A stretch of 64,000 bases of DNA from the NCBI RefSeq assembly GCF_026676115.1, contig NZ_JAPONB010000001.1, positions 558,001-622,000 on the forward strand, written 5' to 3'. Numbering within the stretch: the stretch's first letter is position 1; each line of letters begins with the position of its first letter. Below are positions 1 to 8,374 of the stretch, piece by piece. The position numbers and the translations under genes were made by a program. The stretch is from Salinimicrobium sp. TH3 (GTDB taxonomy: Bacteria; Bacteroidota; Bacteroidia; Flavobacteriales; Flavobacteriaceae). Under the pieces are notes generated by a model, which did not search any database, was not told the origin of the DNA, and saw only the letters and a list, made by a program, of their open reading frames with translations.

Positions 1-70
1 TACTTTCCTTCTGAGCAAAAGCTGTCGAACTTGAAAGGGCCAGTAATAAGAAACACAGAAGGTTCTTCAA
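1..70 (-). CDS. Exported protein, N-terminal fragment (cut by window edge)
   Basis: Reading the minus strand from a TTG at 70-68 gives a typical Sec signal peptide of about 20 residues (Lys-Asn, a Leu-rich core, then Ser-Thr-Ala-Phe-Ala-Gln) before the window edge cuts it. It starts 12 bases downstream of the stop of the next gene on the same strand, so it is probably the third member of the tandem set of small exported TonB-domain proteins. No ATG exists in this frame before the edge. The mature domain is not visible, so its function is inferred only from position. Confidence 0.5.
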   Translation of the reverse strand, partial: MKNLLCFLLLALSSSTAFAQKES

Positions 71-81
71 AGGGAAAAATT

Positions 82-495
82 TTAGAAGGTGAAAGGAACT
101 TTATAGCTAATCTCCCTGGGTTTTCCTGCCAGTTCTCCCGGCTTCATTTGCGGGATAGCGAGAATTATTCGCTTTGCCTCCTCATTAAGCTCCTGTTTTG
201 GTCCTTCTACTTTATTTACCACCGGCTTTCCTTCTTTGTCGATCACAAAAGAAACTACTGCTTTTCCTCTTATATAGTTGCCATTGGCATCCTTCGGGAA
301 TTTATAATTTTCCTTGAGGTGCTGCGTAAGTTTCTTCCTAAAACACGCTTTTGTATCCCCGGCAGATGCTTCACATCCCGGCCAAATTGGAGGAATTTCT
401 TTGGTGGTAACGGTACTATTGGAAACCTTCACTCCTTCCTGAGCAATGCTGGTGCCTGCGGTAAAGAGGAAAAGAATTAAAAATAGTTTTTTCAT
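82..495 (-). CDS. Small exported TonB C-terminal-domain protein
   Basis: A protein of 137 residues with a signal peptide at 1-18 (ending SIAQ). The mature part resembles the C-terminal domain of TonB: a WPGCE segment, a Cys about 12 residues later, a basic helix with YKFPKDAN, then an RGKAVVSFVIDKEGKP strand and a helix with EEAKRI. There is no N-terminal membrane anchor and no Pro-rich spacer, so it is not a classical energy transducer. Such free TonB_C domains are common in Bacteroidetes and their role is unclear. It is a paralogue of the gene at 514-888, which lies upstream on the same strand 18 bases away. Confidence 0.85.
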   Translation of the reverse strand: MKKLFLILFLFTAGTSIAQEGVKVSNSTVTTKEIPPIWPGCEASAGDTKACFRKKLTQHLKENYKFPKDANGNYIRGKAVVSFVIDKEGKPVVNKVEGPKQELNEEAKRIILAIPQMKPGELAGKPREISYKVPFTF

Positions 496-513
496 GATCG
501 GGAGATAAAAATA

Positions 514-888
514 TTAAAAGCGATAGGTGCTGGTAAAGTTGCGTGTATCGGGTTCCCCGTTTAAAGTTCCCGGTTCCATTTCAGGAATTTTTTCCAGCAT
601 ATTTCTTGCTGCTTCATTAACCAAAGGCTCGGAGCCTTCCACCGATTTTACTACAACTTCCCCTTGCTTATTAATGTCAAAGGAAACTTTCACCTGCCCA
701 CGTACGTAAGCATTGTTCTTCATGGGATATTCATAGTGTTCCCTCACATGGGCATTTAGTTTTTCGTTAAAACATTCTGTTTTGTCTTCGGCATCTTCAC
801 AACCGGGCCAAACCGGGGAGGTTTGTTGTGCCTGGGAAACTGCAATTCCCCCAAAGAAAAAACATGTGATAACTAAGAACTTCTTCAT
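514..888 (-). CDS. Small exported TonB C-terminal-domain protein, paralogue
   Basis: A protein of 124 residues with a signal peptide of about 20 residues ending SQAQ. It shares the WPGCE, FNEKL and YVRGQVKVSFDINKQGE pattern with the gene at 82-495, indicating a tandem duplication. The two conserved cysteines (in WPGCE and in TECF) are kept in both copies and could form a disulfide in the periplasm. First gene of a probable two- or three-gene unit on the minus strand, placed directly downstream of thyA (29-base gap), so it may be read with thyA. Confidence 0.85.
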   Translation of the reverse strand: MKKFLVITCFFFGGIAVSQAQQTSPVWPGCEDAEDKTECFNEKLNAHVREHYEYPMKNNAYVRGQVKVSFDINKQGEVVVKSVEGSEPLVNEAARNMLEKIPEMEPGTLNGEPDTRNFTSTYRF

Positions 889-917
889 ACTGTTGAAAAA
901 TTTAAATTAAACAAAAA

Positions 918-1742
918 TTAAACCGCTACGCGGCCTTTTATAGCCGGATGCGGATCATAATTCTCCAATTTAAAATCTTCAAACTTAAAATCAAAAATAT
1001 TTTTCACCTCCGGGTTGAGCTTCATCACCGGTAACGGCCTTGGATCCCTTGACAGCTGCAGGTTCACCTGCTCCATATGATTGTTATAAATATGTGCGTC
1101 ACCAAAAGTGTGAATAAAATCCCCGGCCTCATAACCGCAAACCTGGGCGATCATCATGGTGAGCAGGGCGTAGGATGCAATATTGAATGGCACTCCCAGG
1201 AAAATATCGGCGCTGCGCTGATAAAGCTGACAGGAGAGTTTCCCATTGGCTACATAAAACTGAAAGAAGGCATGGCAGGGGGGAAGTGCCGCTTTCCCGT
1301 TAGCCACATTTTCTGAAAAACTTTTTGAATTATCTGGCAATACCGATGGATTCCAGGCGGTAACGAGCATGCGGCGGCTATTTGGATTCTTCTTTAGAGT
1401 GTCCACCACCTCTTTTATCTGGTCAATATCTTCACCGTTCCAGTTGCGCCATTGGTGTCCATATACCGGTCCCAGATCCCCATTTTCATCGGCCCACTCG
1501 TTCCAGATACGCACCCCGTTTTCCTGCAGGTATTTAATATTCGTATCCCCATTAAGGAACCAAAGCAGTTCATAAATGATAGACTTTAGATGAAGCTTTT
1601 TCGTGGTGACCATAGGAAAACCTTCGCTTAAGTCAAATCGCATTTGATAACCAAAAACACTTTTAGTGCCGGTGCCGGTGCGGTCCCCTTTTTCATTTCC
1701 GTTTTCCAGGACATGTTTTATCAAGTCGTGATACTGCTTCAT
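918..1742 (-). CDS. thyA: Thymidylate synthase
   Basis: A protein of 274 residues, the usual length for ThyA. It methylates dUMP to dTMP using methylene-tetrahydrofolate. The N-terminal [15 protein letters not shown], the folate-binding [11 protein letters not shown] loop, the active-site segment [13 protein letters not shown] with the catalytic Cys, and [20 protein letters not shown] are all present. An insert of about 15 residues precedes the catalytic loop (around [12 protein letters not shown]), as in several Bacteroidetes enzymes. A nucleoside transporter and a deoxynucleoside kinase elsewhere in the window belong to the same dTTP supply, but thyA seems to have its own promoter. Confidence 0.98.
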   Translation of the reverse strand: MKQYHDLIKHVLENGNEKGDRTGTGTKSVFGYQMRFDLSEGFPMVTTKKLHLKSIIYELLWFLNGDTNIKYLQENGVRIWNEWADENGDLGPVYGHQWRNWNGEDIDQIKEVVDTLKKNPNSRRMLVTAWNPSVLPDNSKSFSENVANGKAALPPCHAFFQFYVANGKLSCQLYQRSADIFLGVPFNIASYALLTMMIAQVCGYEAGDFIHTFGDAHIYNNHMEQVNLQLSRDPRPLPVMKLNPEVKNIFDFKFEDFKLENYDPHPAIKGRVAV

Positions 1743-1771
1743 TATAAGTTAATTCTGAAGGGTTTATATTT

Positions 1772-1803
1772 TAAAGATAGTGCTGATGCTTACCTGTCAA
1801 AAA
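1772..1803 (-). promoter_or_regulatory. Candidate thyA promoter (Bacteroidetes type)
   Basis: On the minus strand, TTTTTG (1803-1798) is followed after 18 bases by TATCTTTA (1779-1772), close to the Bacteroidetes sigma consensus TTTG-N17-23-TAnnTTTG. The start codon lies about 30 bases further down. The upstream box is provided by a half copy of the dispersed CAAAAATGNCA palindrome. Confidence 0.45.
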
Positions 1804-1953
1804 TGACAAATTCCGGATCAATTTCAGCTAAAATAGAAAACTGTCCCGATTAAAAAAGTTAATTCTAAAAAGGAATTGTTACAGACTTATTAACTATCGT
1901 ATTTATGATAAAGTATACCTGTTTTAGAATAAATATGAATCCTGAGTAATTAT

Positions 1954-1994
1954 AAGTCTTAAGTCCTGAATCCTGGCTCTTGGTTCCATCTTTA
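1954..1994. repeat. Degenerate 7-nt-periodic tract
   Basis: The stretch splits cleanly into heptads AAGTCTT, AAGTCCT, GAATCCT, GGCTCTT, GGTTCCA. It lies between nupC (minus) and the thyA promoter region. It belongs to a class of heptad-phased tracts found at many intergenic sites in this window. Confidence 0.6.
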
Positions 1995-2011
1995 GGACAT
2001 TTAAATATAAA

Positions 2012-3724
2012 TTAACCAATGATCATCCCGGCAATAGTGGCCGAAAGTAAAGATGCAATAGTACCTCCAATAAGAGCTTTCATTCCAAATTCTGACAAAT
2101 TTTTTCGTTGCCCGGGCGCCAGGGAACCTATCCCGCCAATCTGGATCCCAATAGAGGCAAAATTTGCAAAACCACACAGCATATAGGTAGCCATGATAAT
2201 GGATTTTTCATAGGTGAGGCTAAGGGCATTCAGCGGATTTTTTAGTTCTGCCAATTGAATATATCCTACAAATTCGCTGGCTGCCAGTTTGATTCCAAGA
2301 AGTTGCCCCATGAGCATCATATCTTCTGTAGCCACTCCAATGAGCCACATAAGCGGTGCAAATATCAAACCCAGCAAAGATTCGAGAGAAAGCCTTGCAT
2401 AAGGAGTGTTTTCAGCCATTACGGCGTTGAGAGTGGTAAGATCTCCAAACCAGCCCAGCACGTAATTGATAAGGGCAATAAAAGCAATAAACACAAGTAA
2501 CATGGCAGCAACATTGGCTGCAAGTTTTAAACCTTCGGTAGTACCATTTGCAATGGCATCAAGAAGATTGGATCCTATTTTTTCTGAAGAAACCTCAACA
2601 TTGGTGTCTATCTCCTGCTGCTGTGGATAAAGTATCTTGGAAACCACGATCGCTCCCGGCGCGGCCATCACCGAAGCTGCGAGCAGGTGCTTTGCAAATT
2701 CAAGTCTTAAGGCGGGATCATCCCCACCCAAAAAGCCAATGTAAGCAGCGAGTACTCCTCCTGCTACAGTGGCCATTCCACCAATCATTACCAACAGGAT
2801 CTCAGAGCGTGTCATTCTTTCAAGATAGGCCTTGATCATAAGTGGAGCCTCTGTTTGACCCAGAAAGATATTCCCTGCCACACTTAAACTTTCGGGACCA
2901 GAGATGCCCATAAGTTTGGTGAGCACCCAAGCCATTCCTTTTACGATTATCTGGATAACTCCTAGATAGAATAAAACTGAGGTAAGCGCCGAAAAGAAAA
3001 TAATTGTAGGTAACACCTGGAACAAAAAGATAAAACCGTAGCTCTCTACACTCATAAGTCCGCCCAGCAGGAATTCACTTCCTGCAGCAGTAAAGTCAAG
3101 AATAAGAACGAAAATACCTCCAACAAACTCAAAAATATCCTGAATAAATTCAACTTTTAGCACCCCTACAGCCAGTAATAACTGGGCTGTCAATCCTACA
3201 AGGATCGTTTTCCAGTTGATCGCTTTGCGGTTGCTGCTGAATAGAAATGCTATTAAAATTAAGGAAACCATTCCCAGTGCCCCTCTCCAGAAGCTTGTAA
3301 ATGTAAATCCCTGGTTGGGCACTACAGTCTTTGCCGTTTCTACCGGAAGTACTTCTCCAACAGTTTGGGGGATTTCTCTTAAGGAATAAGTGACATTCCT
3401 GGCAGAAAGAACCAGGGTAGAATCGGTTAAGGTATTGACTCTGAAATTCTGTATACTATCGCCGGGGGTATCGAAAAAAAGAACCAGGACATCATTTTGA
3501 TATACATAATTCCCTTTTGCATGGGAAACTTCTTCATTGGTAAGGGCGAATTCAAAGTCACCGTTATCAAGTTTTAAGTAGTCATTTCCGGGAGAGATCT
3601 CAAAAATGGCATTTTGAGAACTGTCTTCAACAGCTTCAAAATCCCAGGTTTTAGAAATAGATTGGGCAAAAAGGGGAGATATTCCGAAGAAGATCAGAAA
3701 CAGGCAGCACCAAATTTTGTTCAT
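2012..3724 (-). CDS. nupC: NupC-type concentrative nucleoside transporter with exported N-terminal domain
   Basis: A protein of 570 residues. Residues 1-20 form a signal peptide ending FAQ, residues 21-130 look like a small beta-rich periplasmic domain (lipocalin-like pattern), and from about 140 on there are 9-11 membrane helices of the CNT family. These include GNIFLGQTEAPL (the CNT signature) and GFANFASIGIQIGGIG near the C-terminus. CNT proteins import nucleosides with Na+ or H+. The usual length is about 400 residues, so the N-terminal 130 residues are an addition, seen also in other Bacteroidetes. The start lies 11 bases after the stop of the bifunctional nuclease gene, so the two form an operon. 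Confidence 0.93.
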   Translation of the reverse strand: MNKIWCCLFLIFFGISPLFAQSISKTWDFEAVEDSSQNAIFEISPGNDYLKLDNGDFEFALTNEEVSHAKGNYVYQNDVLVLFFDTPGDSIQNFRVNTLTDSTLVLSARNVTYSLREIPQTVGEVLPVETAKTVVPNQGFTFTSFWRGALGMVSLILIAFLFSSNRKAINWKTILVGLTAQLLLAVGVLKVEFIQDIFEFVGGIFVLILDFTAAGSEFLLGGLMSVESYGFIFLFQVLPTIIFFSALTSVLFYLGVIQIIVKGMAWVLTKLMGISGPESLSVAGNIFLGQTEAPLMIKAYLERMTRSEILLVMIGGMATVAGGVLAAYIGFLGGDDPALRLEFAKHLLAASVMAAPGAIVVSKILYPQQQEIDTNVEVSSEKIGSNLLDAIANGTTEGLKLAANVAAMLLVFIAFIALINYVLGWFGDLTTLNAVMAENTPYARLSLESLLGLIFAPLMWLIGVATEDMMLMGQLLGIKLAASEFVGYIQLAELKNPLNALSLTYEKSIIMATYMLCGFANFASIGIQIGGIGSLAPGQRKNLSEFGMKALIGGTIASLLSATIAGMIIG

Positions 3725-3735
3725 AAAGGGGGGAG

Positions 3736-4359
3736 TTATTTTCGCTTGGAGATCTCATCTCGTATGCGGGCCGCTTTTTCATAATCTTCGTTTTTTACGG
3801 CCTGATCTAACATGTTATTCAGTTCGTTAAGAGAAAGTTTTTTATAATTCTGTTGGTCAGGTTTTATCTCCACTTCTTTAGAAAATAGTTCATCTACGAT
3901 GATATTTTCTTTCTTCTGTTCTTCTTCTGCCTCTTTGCTGGCATCTCCTTTTAGGTAAATACCGGCCTTGTCTAAAATGTTTTTATAGGTAAAAATGGGT
4001 GCCTGGAACCTCAGGGCAAGAGCAATGGCATCACTAGTCCTGGCATCTATGATCTCTTCTATCTTATCGCGCTCACAAATTAGACTGGAGTAGAAAACTC
4101 CATCTACCAGCTTGTGAATGATCACCTGTTTTACCACGATCTCAAATCTGTCGGCAAAATTCTTAAAAAGGTCATGGGTAAGCGGGCGGGGAGGTTTGAT
4201 CTCTTTTTCGAGAGCAATAGCAATAGATTGGGCTTCAAAGGCTCCAATGACTATGGGTAATTTTCGTTCTCCTTCTACCTCGCTCAGGATTAGGGCATAA
4301 GCCCCGTTCTGTGTCTGGCTGTAAGAAATTCCTTTTATATTAAGGCGCACTAAGCTCAT
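3736..4359 (-). CDS. Bifunctional nuclease family protein (DUF151) with UVR motif
   Basis: A protein of 207 residues. The N-terminal 140 residues match the bifunctional nuclease/DUF151 fold (VRLNIKGISYSQTQNGAYAL, LPIVIGAFEAQSIAIALE, RTSDAIALALRF). The C-terminus carries a short UVR-type helical motif (LNNMLDQAVKNEDYEKAARIRD), the UvrB/UvrC contact motif. DUF151 proteins have reported nuclease activity in plants and structural homologues in Thermotoga. A bacterial role in nucleic-acid turnover is likely but not settled. It is first in a unit with the nucleoside transporter, which suggests coupling of nucleotide breakdown to nucleoside uptake. Confidence 0.9.
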   Translation of the reverse strand: MSLVRLNIKGISYSQTQNGAYALILSEVEGERKLPIVIGAFEAQSIAIALEKEIKPPRPLTHDLFKNFADRFEIVVKQVIIHKLVDGVFYSSLICERDKIEEIIDARTSDAIALALRFQAPIFTYKNILDKAGIYLKGDASKEAEEEQKKENIIVDELFSKEVEIKPDQQNYKKLSLNELNNMLDQAVKNEDYEKAARIRDEISKRK

Positions 4360-4371
4360 ACTTCAAAAATA

Positions 4372-4424
4372 CAAAAAAAGCTGTCTAAACGGGCAAAAAA
4401 CCTAATTTAGACAGCCCTCTTAAA
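4372..4424 (-). terminator. Rho-independent terminator after etfA
   Basis: On the minus strand the arms GCTGTCTAAA and TTTAGACAGC enclose a loop of about 20 bases and are followed by a run of seven T. It separates etfA from the downstream bifunctional nuclease gene. Confidence 0.8.
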
Positions 4425-4442
4425 GGCTCGCAAGTTAAAAAA

Positions 4443-5411
4443 TTATGAGTTACCAGCCTTAAATTCCTTTAATTTTTCGGTAAGCTTTGGTACAATTTCA
4501 AAGGCATCTCCCACCACCCCGTAATCGGCTGCTTTGAAAAAAGGAGCTTCGGGGTCATTATTGATCACCACCTTTGTTTTTGAAGCGCTTACCCCGGCAA
4601 GATGCTGTATTGCACCCGAGATTCCCACTGCTATATAGAGATTTGCGGCAACGGGCTTTCCTGTTTGACCTACGTGCTCACTGTGTGGTCTCCAGCCCAT
4701 GTCGCTTACTGGTTTGGAACATGCTGTTGCTGCCCCAAGAGTATCTGCAAGTTCTTCGAGCATTCCCCAGTTTTCCGGTCCTTTCATTCCTCTTCCGCCA
4801 GAAACTACGATCTCGGCATCGGCAATGGTCACCTTATCGGCTGCCTTGTCCACAGAAACTACGTTTACTGAGAAATCTCCTTCAGCAAGAGAAGGGGAGA
4901 AATCTTCCTCTTTAGTCTCTGTTGCGTTTTCTTTAAGACCAAAGGCATTTTTGGAAAGGCCTATGATCTTCACATCTGTAGAAAGTTCTGTAAAGTTAAA
5001 AGCCTTATTGGTGAAAGCTGTTCTTTTTACCTGAAGGGGCTCGGTACCTTCGGGCAGGGCAACCACATTGGAGGCGTAACCTGCATCCAGTTGTACCGCC
5101 AATAGCGGAGCTAAATATTTTGCATTAGCACTCTGGCTAAGGACAATTACTTTTGCTCCTTCTTTTTCGGCTGCCTGTTTAATGGCATCGGCATAAGCTT
5201 TGGCATTGAATTTTTGAAGTTTATCATCATTTATCTTAAGTACCTTGCTTACTCCGTATTGGCCAAGGTCCCCTGCGCCCTGTGCGTTAAAGGAAACGGC
5301 AGTGACATCTGTTCCCAACATGTCGGCAACACCTTTTGCATAAGAGGCCACTTCGAATGCGGTCTTTTTAAATTTTCCTTCTTCTGATTCTGTATATACT
5401 AAAACTGACAT
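4443..5411 (-). CDS. etfA: Electron transfer flavoprotein alpha subunit
   Basis: A protein of 322 residues, the normal ETF-alpha length. The N-terminal domain carries SVLVYTESEEGKFKKTAFEV. The C-terminal FAD domain carries VSGGRGMKGPENW, the VGQTGKPVAANLYIAVGISG segment and INNDPEAPFFKAADYGVVGD, which hold the FAD. With EtfB it moves electrons from acyl-CoA dehydrogenases to ETF-quinone oxidoreductase during fatty-acid and amino-acid oxidation. It lies 73 bases downstream of etfB, and a strong terminator follows. Confidence 0.98.
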   Translation of the reverse strand: MSVLVYTESEEGKFKKTAFEVASYAKGVADMLGTDVTAVSFNAQGAGDLGQYGVSKVLKINDDKLQKFNAKAYADAIKQAAEKEGAKVIVLSQSANAKYLAPLLAVQLDAGYASNVVALPEGTEPLQVKRTAFTNKAFNFTELSTDVKIIGLSKNAFGLKENATETKEEDFSPSLAEGDFSVNVVSVDKAADKVTIADAEIVVSGGRGMKGPENWGMLEELADTLGAATACSKPVSDMGWRPHSEHVGQTGKPVAANLYIAVGISGAIQHLAGVSASKTKVVINNDPEAPFFKAADYGVVGDAFEIVPKLTEKLKEFKAGNS

Positions 5412-5457
5412 ATCTTTTTATGGTATATTTTTTATTGAAAATTGAATACTTAAAAAT

Positions 5458-5478
5458 GGAGTCTGGATTCCAGACTCT
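5458..5478. repeat. Palindromic heptad block between etfB and etfA
   Basis: GAGTCTGGA and TCCAGACTC form 9-bp arms around one base. The same bases read as three heptads (GGAGTCT, GGATTCC, AGACTCT), placing it in the 7-nt-periodic class. On the minus strand the hairpin is followed by CATTTTT and might act as a weak attenuator or mRNA processing site between etfB and etfA. Confidence 0.5.
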
Positions 5479-5484
5479 TCATCT

Positions 5485-6231
5485 TTAAATCACCTTCGCC
5501 TCATTGTGAAGCAAATTCACCAACTCATCCAGGTTATCGGGATCGATAAGTTTAATATCTCCTTTTGGCTGTGGCTTTTCAAATTTCACAGCTTCAGAAT
5601 GTGTTCCTGCTTCCACCGGTTCCACTACATTAAGTGGCTTCTTACGGGCCTGCATTATTCCCCGCATATTAGGAATACGAAGATCACTCTCCTGTACAAT
5701 TCCTTTTTGTGTTCCTATAACTAAAGGAAGGCTTGTCTTAAGCGTTTCTTTTCCTCCATCGATTTCGCGAATTGCCGTGGCTTCATTTCCTTCCACTTCC
5801 AATCCAATACAGGTATTTATGAAATTAGCTCCAATTAGTCCTGCAACCATTCCGGGAACCATCCCGCCGTTATAGTCAATAGATTCACGGCCGGCAATAA
5901 TAAGGTCATAACCCCCGTCCTGTGCTACTTTGGCAATTTGTTTTGCAACATATACCCCATCTGTAGCCGGTGTATTTACCCGTATAGCGCTATCGGCTCC
6001 AATAGCCAGAGCTTTTCTTAAGGTAGGCTCGGTCTCTGTACCACCTACATTTACCACATCTACTGTTGCGCCTTGTTTTTCTTTGAACCACATGGCCCTG
6101 GTAAGACCAAATTCGTCATTTGGATTTATCACGAACTGTACCCCGGCAGTGTCGAATTTTGTGTCACCTTCAGAAAAATTAATCTTGGAGGTAGTATCAG
6201 GAACGTGACTAATACACACTAATATTTTCAT
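5485..6231 (-). CDS. etfB: Electron transfer flavoprotein beta subunit
   Basis: A protein of 248 residues. It opens with MKILVCISHVPDTTSKI and has VINPNDEFGLTRAM, then the ETF-beta signature region (VEGNEATAIREIDGG) and the AMP-binding segment (AGRESIDYNGGMVPGMVAG). It pairs with EtfA as the AMP-containing half of the flavoprotein. First gene of the etfBA unit, divergent from the pyruvate dehydrogenase gene. A TATCTTCG box about 40 bases upstream on the minus strand (6279-6272) is close to the Bacteroidetes -7 consensus. Confidence 0.97.
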   Translation of the reverse strand: MKILVCISHVPDTTSKINFSEGDTKFDTAGVQFVINPNDEFGLTRAMWFKEKQGATVDVVNVGGTETEPTLRKALAIGADSAIRVNTPATDGVYVAKQIAKVAQDGGYDLIIAGRESIDYNGGMVPGMVAGLIGANFINTCIGLEVEGNEATAIREIDGGKETLKTSLPLVIGTQKGIVQESDLRIPNMRGIMQARKKPLNVVEPVEAGTHSEAVKFEKPQPKGDIKLIDPDNLDELVNLLHNEAKVI

Positions 6232-6358
6232 ATATCTCAGTATTTTTTAAATAAAATTTATAATTGGTTTACGAAGATACATAAAAACTGAGGAAAAATA
6301 CTGTGCGTGCATAAGAAATTTTTGTTCTGAAGTAGGCGATAATCCTTATTTGAATTAC

Positions 6359-6366
6359 TATTTTTG
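6359..6366 (+). promoter_or_regulatory. Candidate -7 box for the pyruvate dehydrogenase gene
   Basis: TATTTTTG exactly fits TAnnTTTG and lies 30 bases before the chosen start codon at 6397. No convincing TTTG partner is seen at the expected distance upstream. Confidence 0.4.
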
Positions 6367-6396
6367 TGGTTCGAAATTTTTAATCAAATACGTGTA

Positions 6397-7377
6397 ATGA
6401 AGACAATCCAGTTCAGGGAAGCAATAGCCCAGGCCATGAGTGAAGAGATGCGCAGGGATGAAACTGTGTACCTTATGGGGGAAGAGGTTGCTGAATATAA
6501 CGGAGCTTATAAGGCATCAAAAGGGATGCTGGATGAATTTGGTCCCGATCGTGTGATCGATACACCCATTTCAGAATTAGGTTTTTCAGGAATTGGGGTT
6601 GGTAGCGCCATGAACGGCAACCGCCCTATCATAGAATTCATGACCTTTAACTTTTCCCTGGTGGGAATTGACCAGATCATAAATAATGCTGCCAAGATGC
6701 GCCAAATGAGCGGCGGGCAATTTAATATTCCTATTGTATTTCGTGGTCCAACAGCATCTGCGGGACAATTGGGTGCTACCCACTCCCAGGCTTTTGAAAG
6801 CTGGTATGCAAATACTCCGGGACTTAAAGTTATTGTTCCTTCTAATCCTTATGACGCAAAAGGGCTTTTAAAAGCTGCTATTCGCGATGATGACCCTGTG
6901 ATCTTCATGGAGTCTGAACAAATGTACGGCGACAAAGGTGAAGTGCCCGAAGAAGAATATGTTTTGCCAATTGGTAAAGCCGATATTAAAAGAGAAGGTA
7001 GCGATGTTACTATTGTTTCTTTTGGTAAGATCATCAAGATATGTTACAAGGCTGCTGAAGAATTGGAAAAAGAAGGTATCTCCTGTGAGATCATCGATCT
7101 GCGTACTATTCGCCCGATGGATCACGAGGCTATCCTGGAATCTGTGAAAAAGACCAACAGGTTAGTGATCGTGGAAGAGGCATGGCCTTTTGGAAATATT
7201 GCTACAGAGATCACTTACCAGGTGCAGTCACAGGCTTTCGATTTCCTTGACGCTCCTATTGTAAAGATAAATACTGCCGATACCCCGGCGCCATATTCTC
7301 CTGTATTGCTGGAAGAGTGGTTGCCAAATCACAACGACGTGATCAAAGCGGTGAAGAAAGTAATGTATAAGGAATAA
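6397..7377 (+). CDS. pdhB: Pyruvate dehydrogenase E1 component, beta subunit
   Basis: A protein of 326 residues from the ATG at 6397. An in-frame TTG at 6364 would add 11 residues but overlaps the -7 box, so it was not chosen. Transketolase-type pyrimidine domain: MKTIQFREAIAQAMSEEM, GEEVAEYNGAYKASKG, the PIVFRGPTASAGQLGATHSQ segment, and a C-terminal domain with VIVEEAWPFGNIATEI and DTPAPYSPVLLEEWLP. It works with an alpha subunit and E2/E3 to convert pyruvate to acetyl-CoA. The alpha and E2 genes are not in this window, so it is a lone E1 beta gene, a common arrangement in flavobacteria. A branched-chain E1 beta is less likely. Confidence 0.93.
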   Translation: MKTIQFREAIAQAMSEEMRRDETVYLMGEEVAEYNGAYKASKGMLDEFGPDRVIDTPISELGFSGIGVGSAMNGNRPIIEFMTFNFSLVGIDQIINNAAKMRQMSGGQFNIPIVFRGPTASAGQLGATHSQAFESWYANTPGLKVIVPSNPYDAKGLLKAAIRDDDPVIFMESEQMYGDKGEVPEEEYVLPIGKADIKREGSDVTIVSFGKIIKICYKAAEELEKEGISCEIIDLRTIRPMDHEAILESVKKTNRLVIVEEAWPFGNIATEITYQVQSQAFDFLDAPIVKINTADTPAPYSPVLLEEWLPNHNDVIKAVKKVMYKE

Positions 7378-7400
7378 AACCTTTCAAAAATAACATTTTC

Positions 7401-7428
7401 AAGCCTCCTTTTTGGGAGGCTTTTTTGT
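7401..7428 (+). terminator. Terminator after pdhB
   Basis: AAGCCTCC, a TTTTT loop, then GGGAGGCTT running into TTTTTTG: a compact intrinsic terminator 24 bases after the stop codon. Confidence 0.85.
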
Positions 7429-7448
7429 TTACAACCCCAATTACCAAT

Positions 7449-7698
7449 CATCAAATTCCAGCCACCAAGCACCAAGCACCAAACACCAGGCACCAAACAC
7501 CAGGCACCAAACACCGAACTCCAAGCACCGAACTCCAAATCTTTAAATCTGCAAATTGGAATTTGCAACTTGCAACTTGCAACTTGGAATTTGGAATTTG
7601 GAATTTGGAATTTGGAATTTGGAATTTGGAATTTGAAATTTGGAATTTGAAATTTGGAATTTGGAATTTGGGATTTGGGATTTGGGATTTGGAATTTG
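7449..7698. repeat. Long 7-nt-periodic repeat tract
   Basis: About 250 bases that can be cut into heptads with almost no slippage. The first part is CAAGCAC/CAAACAC/CAGGCAC/CGAACTC; the second is TGCAACT, then TGGAATT repeated many times with TGAAATT and TGGGATT variants. An open frame runs through it on both strands, but the resulting low-complexity peptides are not plausible genes. The tract sits between the pdhB terminator and the ppa promoter. Confidence 0.9.
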
Positions 7699-7786
7699 CC
7701 TTTGCCATTTGTGAAAAAAAACCTAAACTTTATTTTAAGGAGCAACTTCTCAATAAGATATACCTATTTAAAACGGAAGGAAGTAT

Positions 7787-7794
7787 TATATTTG
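7787..7794 (+). promoter_or_regulatory. Candidate -7 box for ppa
   Basis: TATATTTG matches TAnnTTTG exactly and lies 38 bases before the ppa start codon, just beyond the heptad tract. Confidence 0.5.
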
Positions 7795-7832
7795 CCGCCC
7801 CTAAGAGAAAAAAAGAAATTAAAAATAATATA

Positions 7833-8348
7833 ATGAGTAAAACATTTGACGTTCTTATCGAAATCCCAAAAGGGAGCCGTAATAAATATGAGTATGACTT
7901 TGATCTAAAGAAAGTGCGCTATGACAGGATGATCTTTTCTTCCATGATGTATCCTGCAGATTATGGTTTCATTCCCGAAACCCTGGCTTTAGACAGTGAC
8001 CCCTTGGACGTACTTGTATTGGTGACCGAACCTACTTTCCCGGGTTGTGTGATGGAGGTAAAGCCTATTGGTGTTTTCCACATGGCCGATGAAAAGGGAC
8101 CTGATGAGAAAGTGATCTGTGTACCTATTTCCGATCCTATCTGGAACAGGCTTAATGACCTTAGCGACGTAAATGGTCACCTTATCAAGGAAATAGAGCA
8201 TTTTTTCAAGGTGTACAAAGATCTTGAGCAAAAGAAGGTTGATGTTGAAGGTTGGGGAGACGTTAAGGAGGCAAATGCTATTATCGAGGATTGTATTAAA
8301 CGATATAAAGACAGCAACGGGGAAAAAGGAAATTTTTCGATCCTTTAA
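7833..8348 (+). CDS. ppa: Soluble inorganic pyrophosphatase
   Basis: A protein of 171 residues from the ATG at 7833. The longer open frame upstream is only the repeat tract. Family I pyrophosphatase: IEIPKGSRNKYEYD near the N-terminus, the metal-binding LDSDPLDVLVL (D54, D56, D59 of the DxDPxD motif) and KPIGVFHMADEKGPDEKVI with further active-site acids. It hydrolyses pyrophosphate from biosynthesis in the cytoplasm. The next gene encodes the membrane pyrophosphatase, so two enzymes for one substrate stand side by side. Confidence 0.97.
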   Translation: MSKTFDVLIEIPKGSRNKYEYDFDLKKVRYDRMIFSSMMYPADYGFIPETLALDSDPLDVLVLVTEPTFPGCVMEVKPIGVFHMADEKGPDEKVICVPISDPIWNRLNDLSDVNGHLIKEIEHFFKVYKDLEQKKVDVEGWGDVKEANAIIEDCIKRYKDSNGEKGNFSIL

Positions 8349-8374
8349 TCTTCCTACGCTTACCATATTAAGAA

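Noticed and set aside
4574-4915. Long frames opposite etfA
   Set aside because: Antisense shadows of a certain gene, Cys/Leu/Arg-rich and without homology; the same applies to frames opposite hppA, the aldehyde dehydrogenase and the TolB-amidohydrolase.
7449-7698. Possible CRISPR array
   Set aside because: The unit is 7 nt with no unique spacers, so it is a periodic tract, not repeat-spacer structure.
7329-7745. Open frames on both strands through the heptad tract
   Set aside because: The peptides are low-complexity products of a 7-nt repeat read in frame (IPNSKFQ repeats). They are not proteins.
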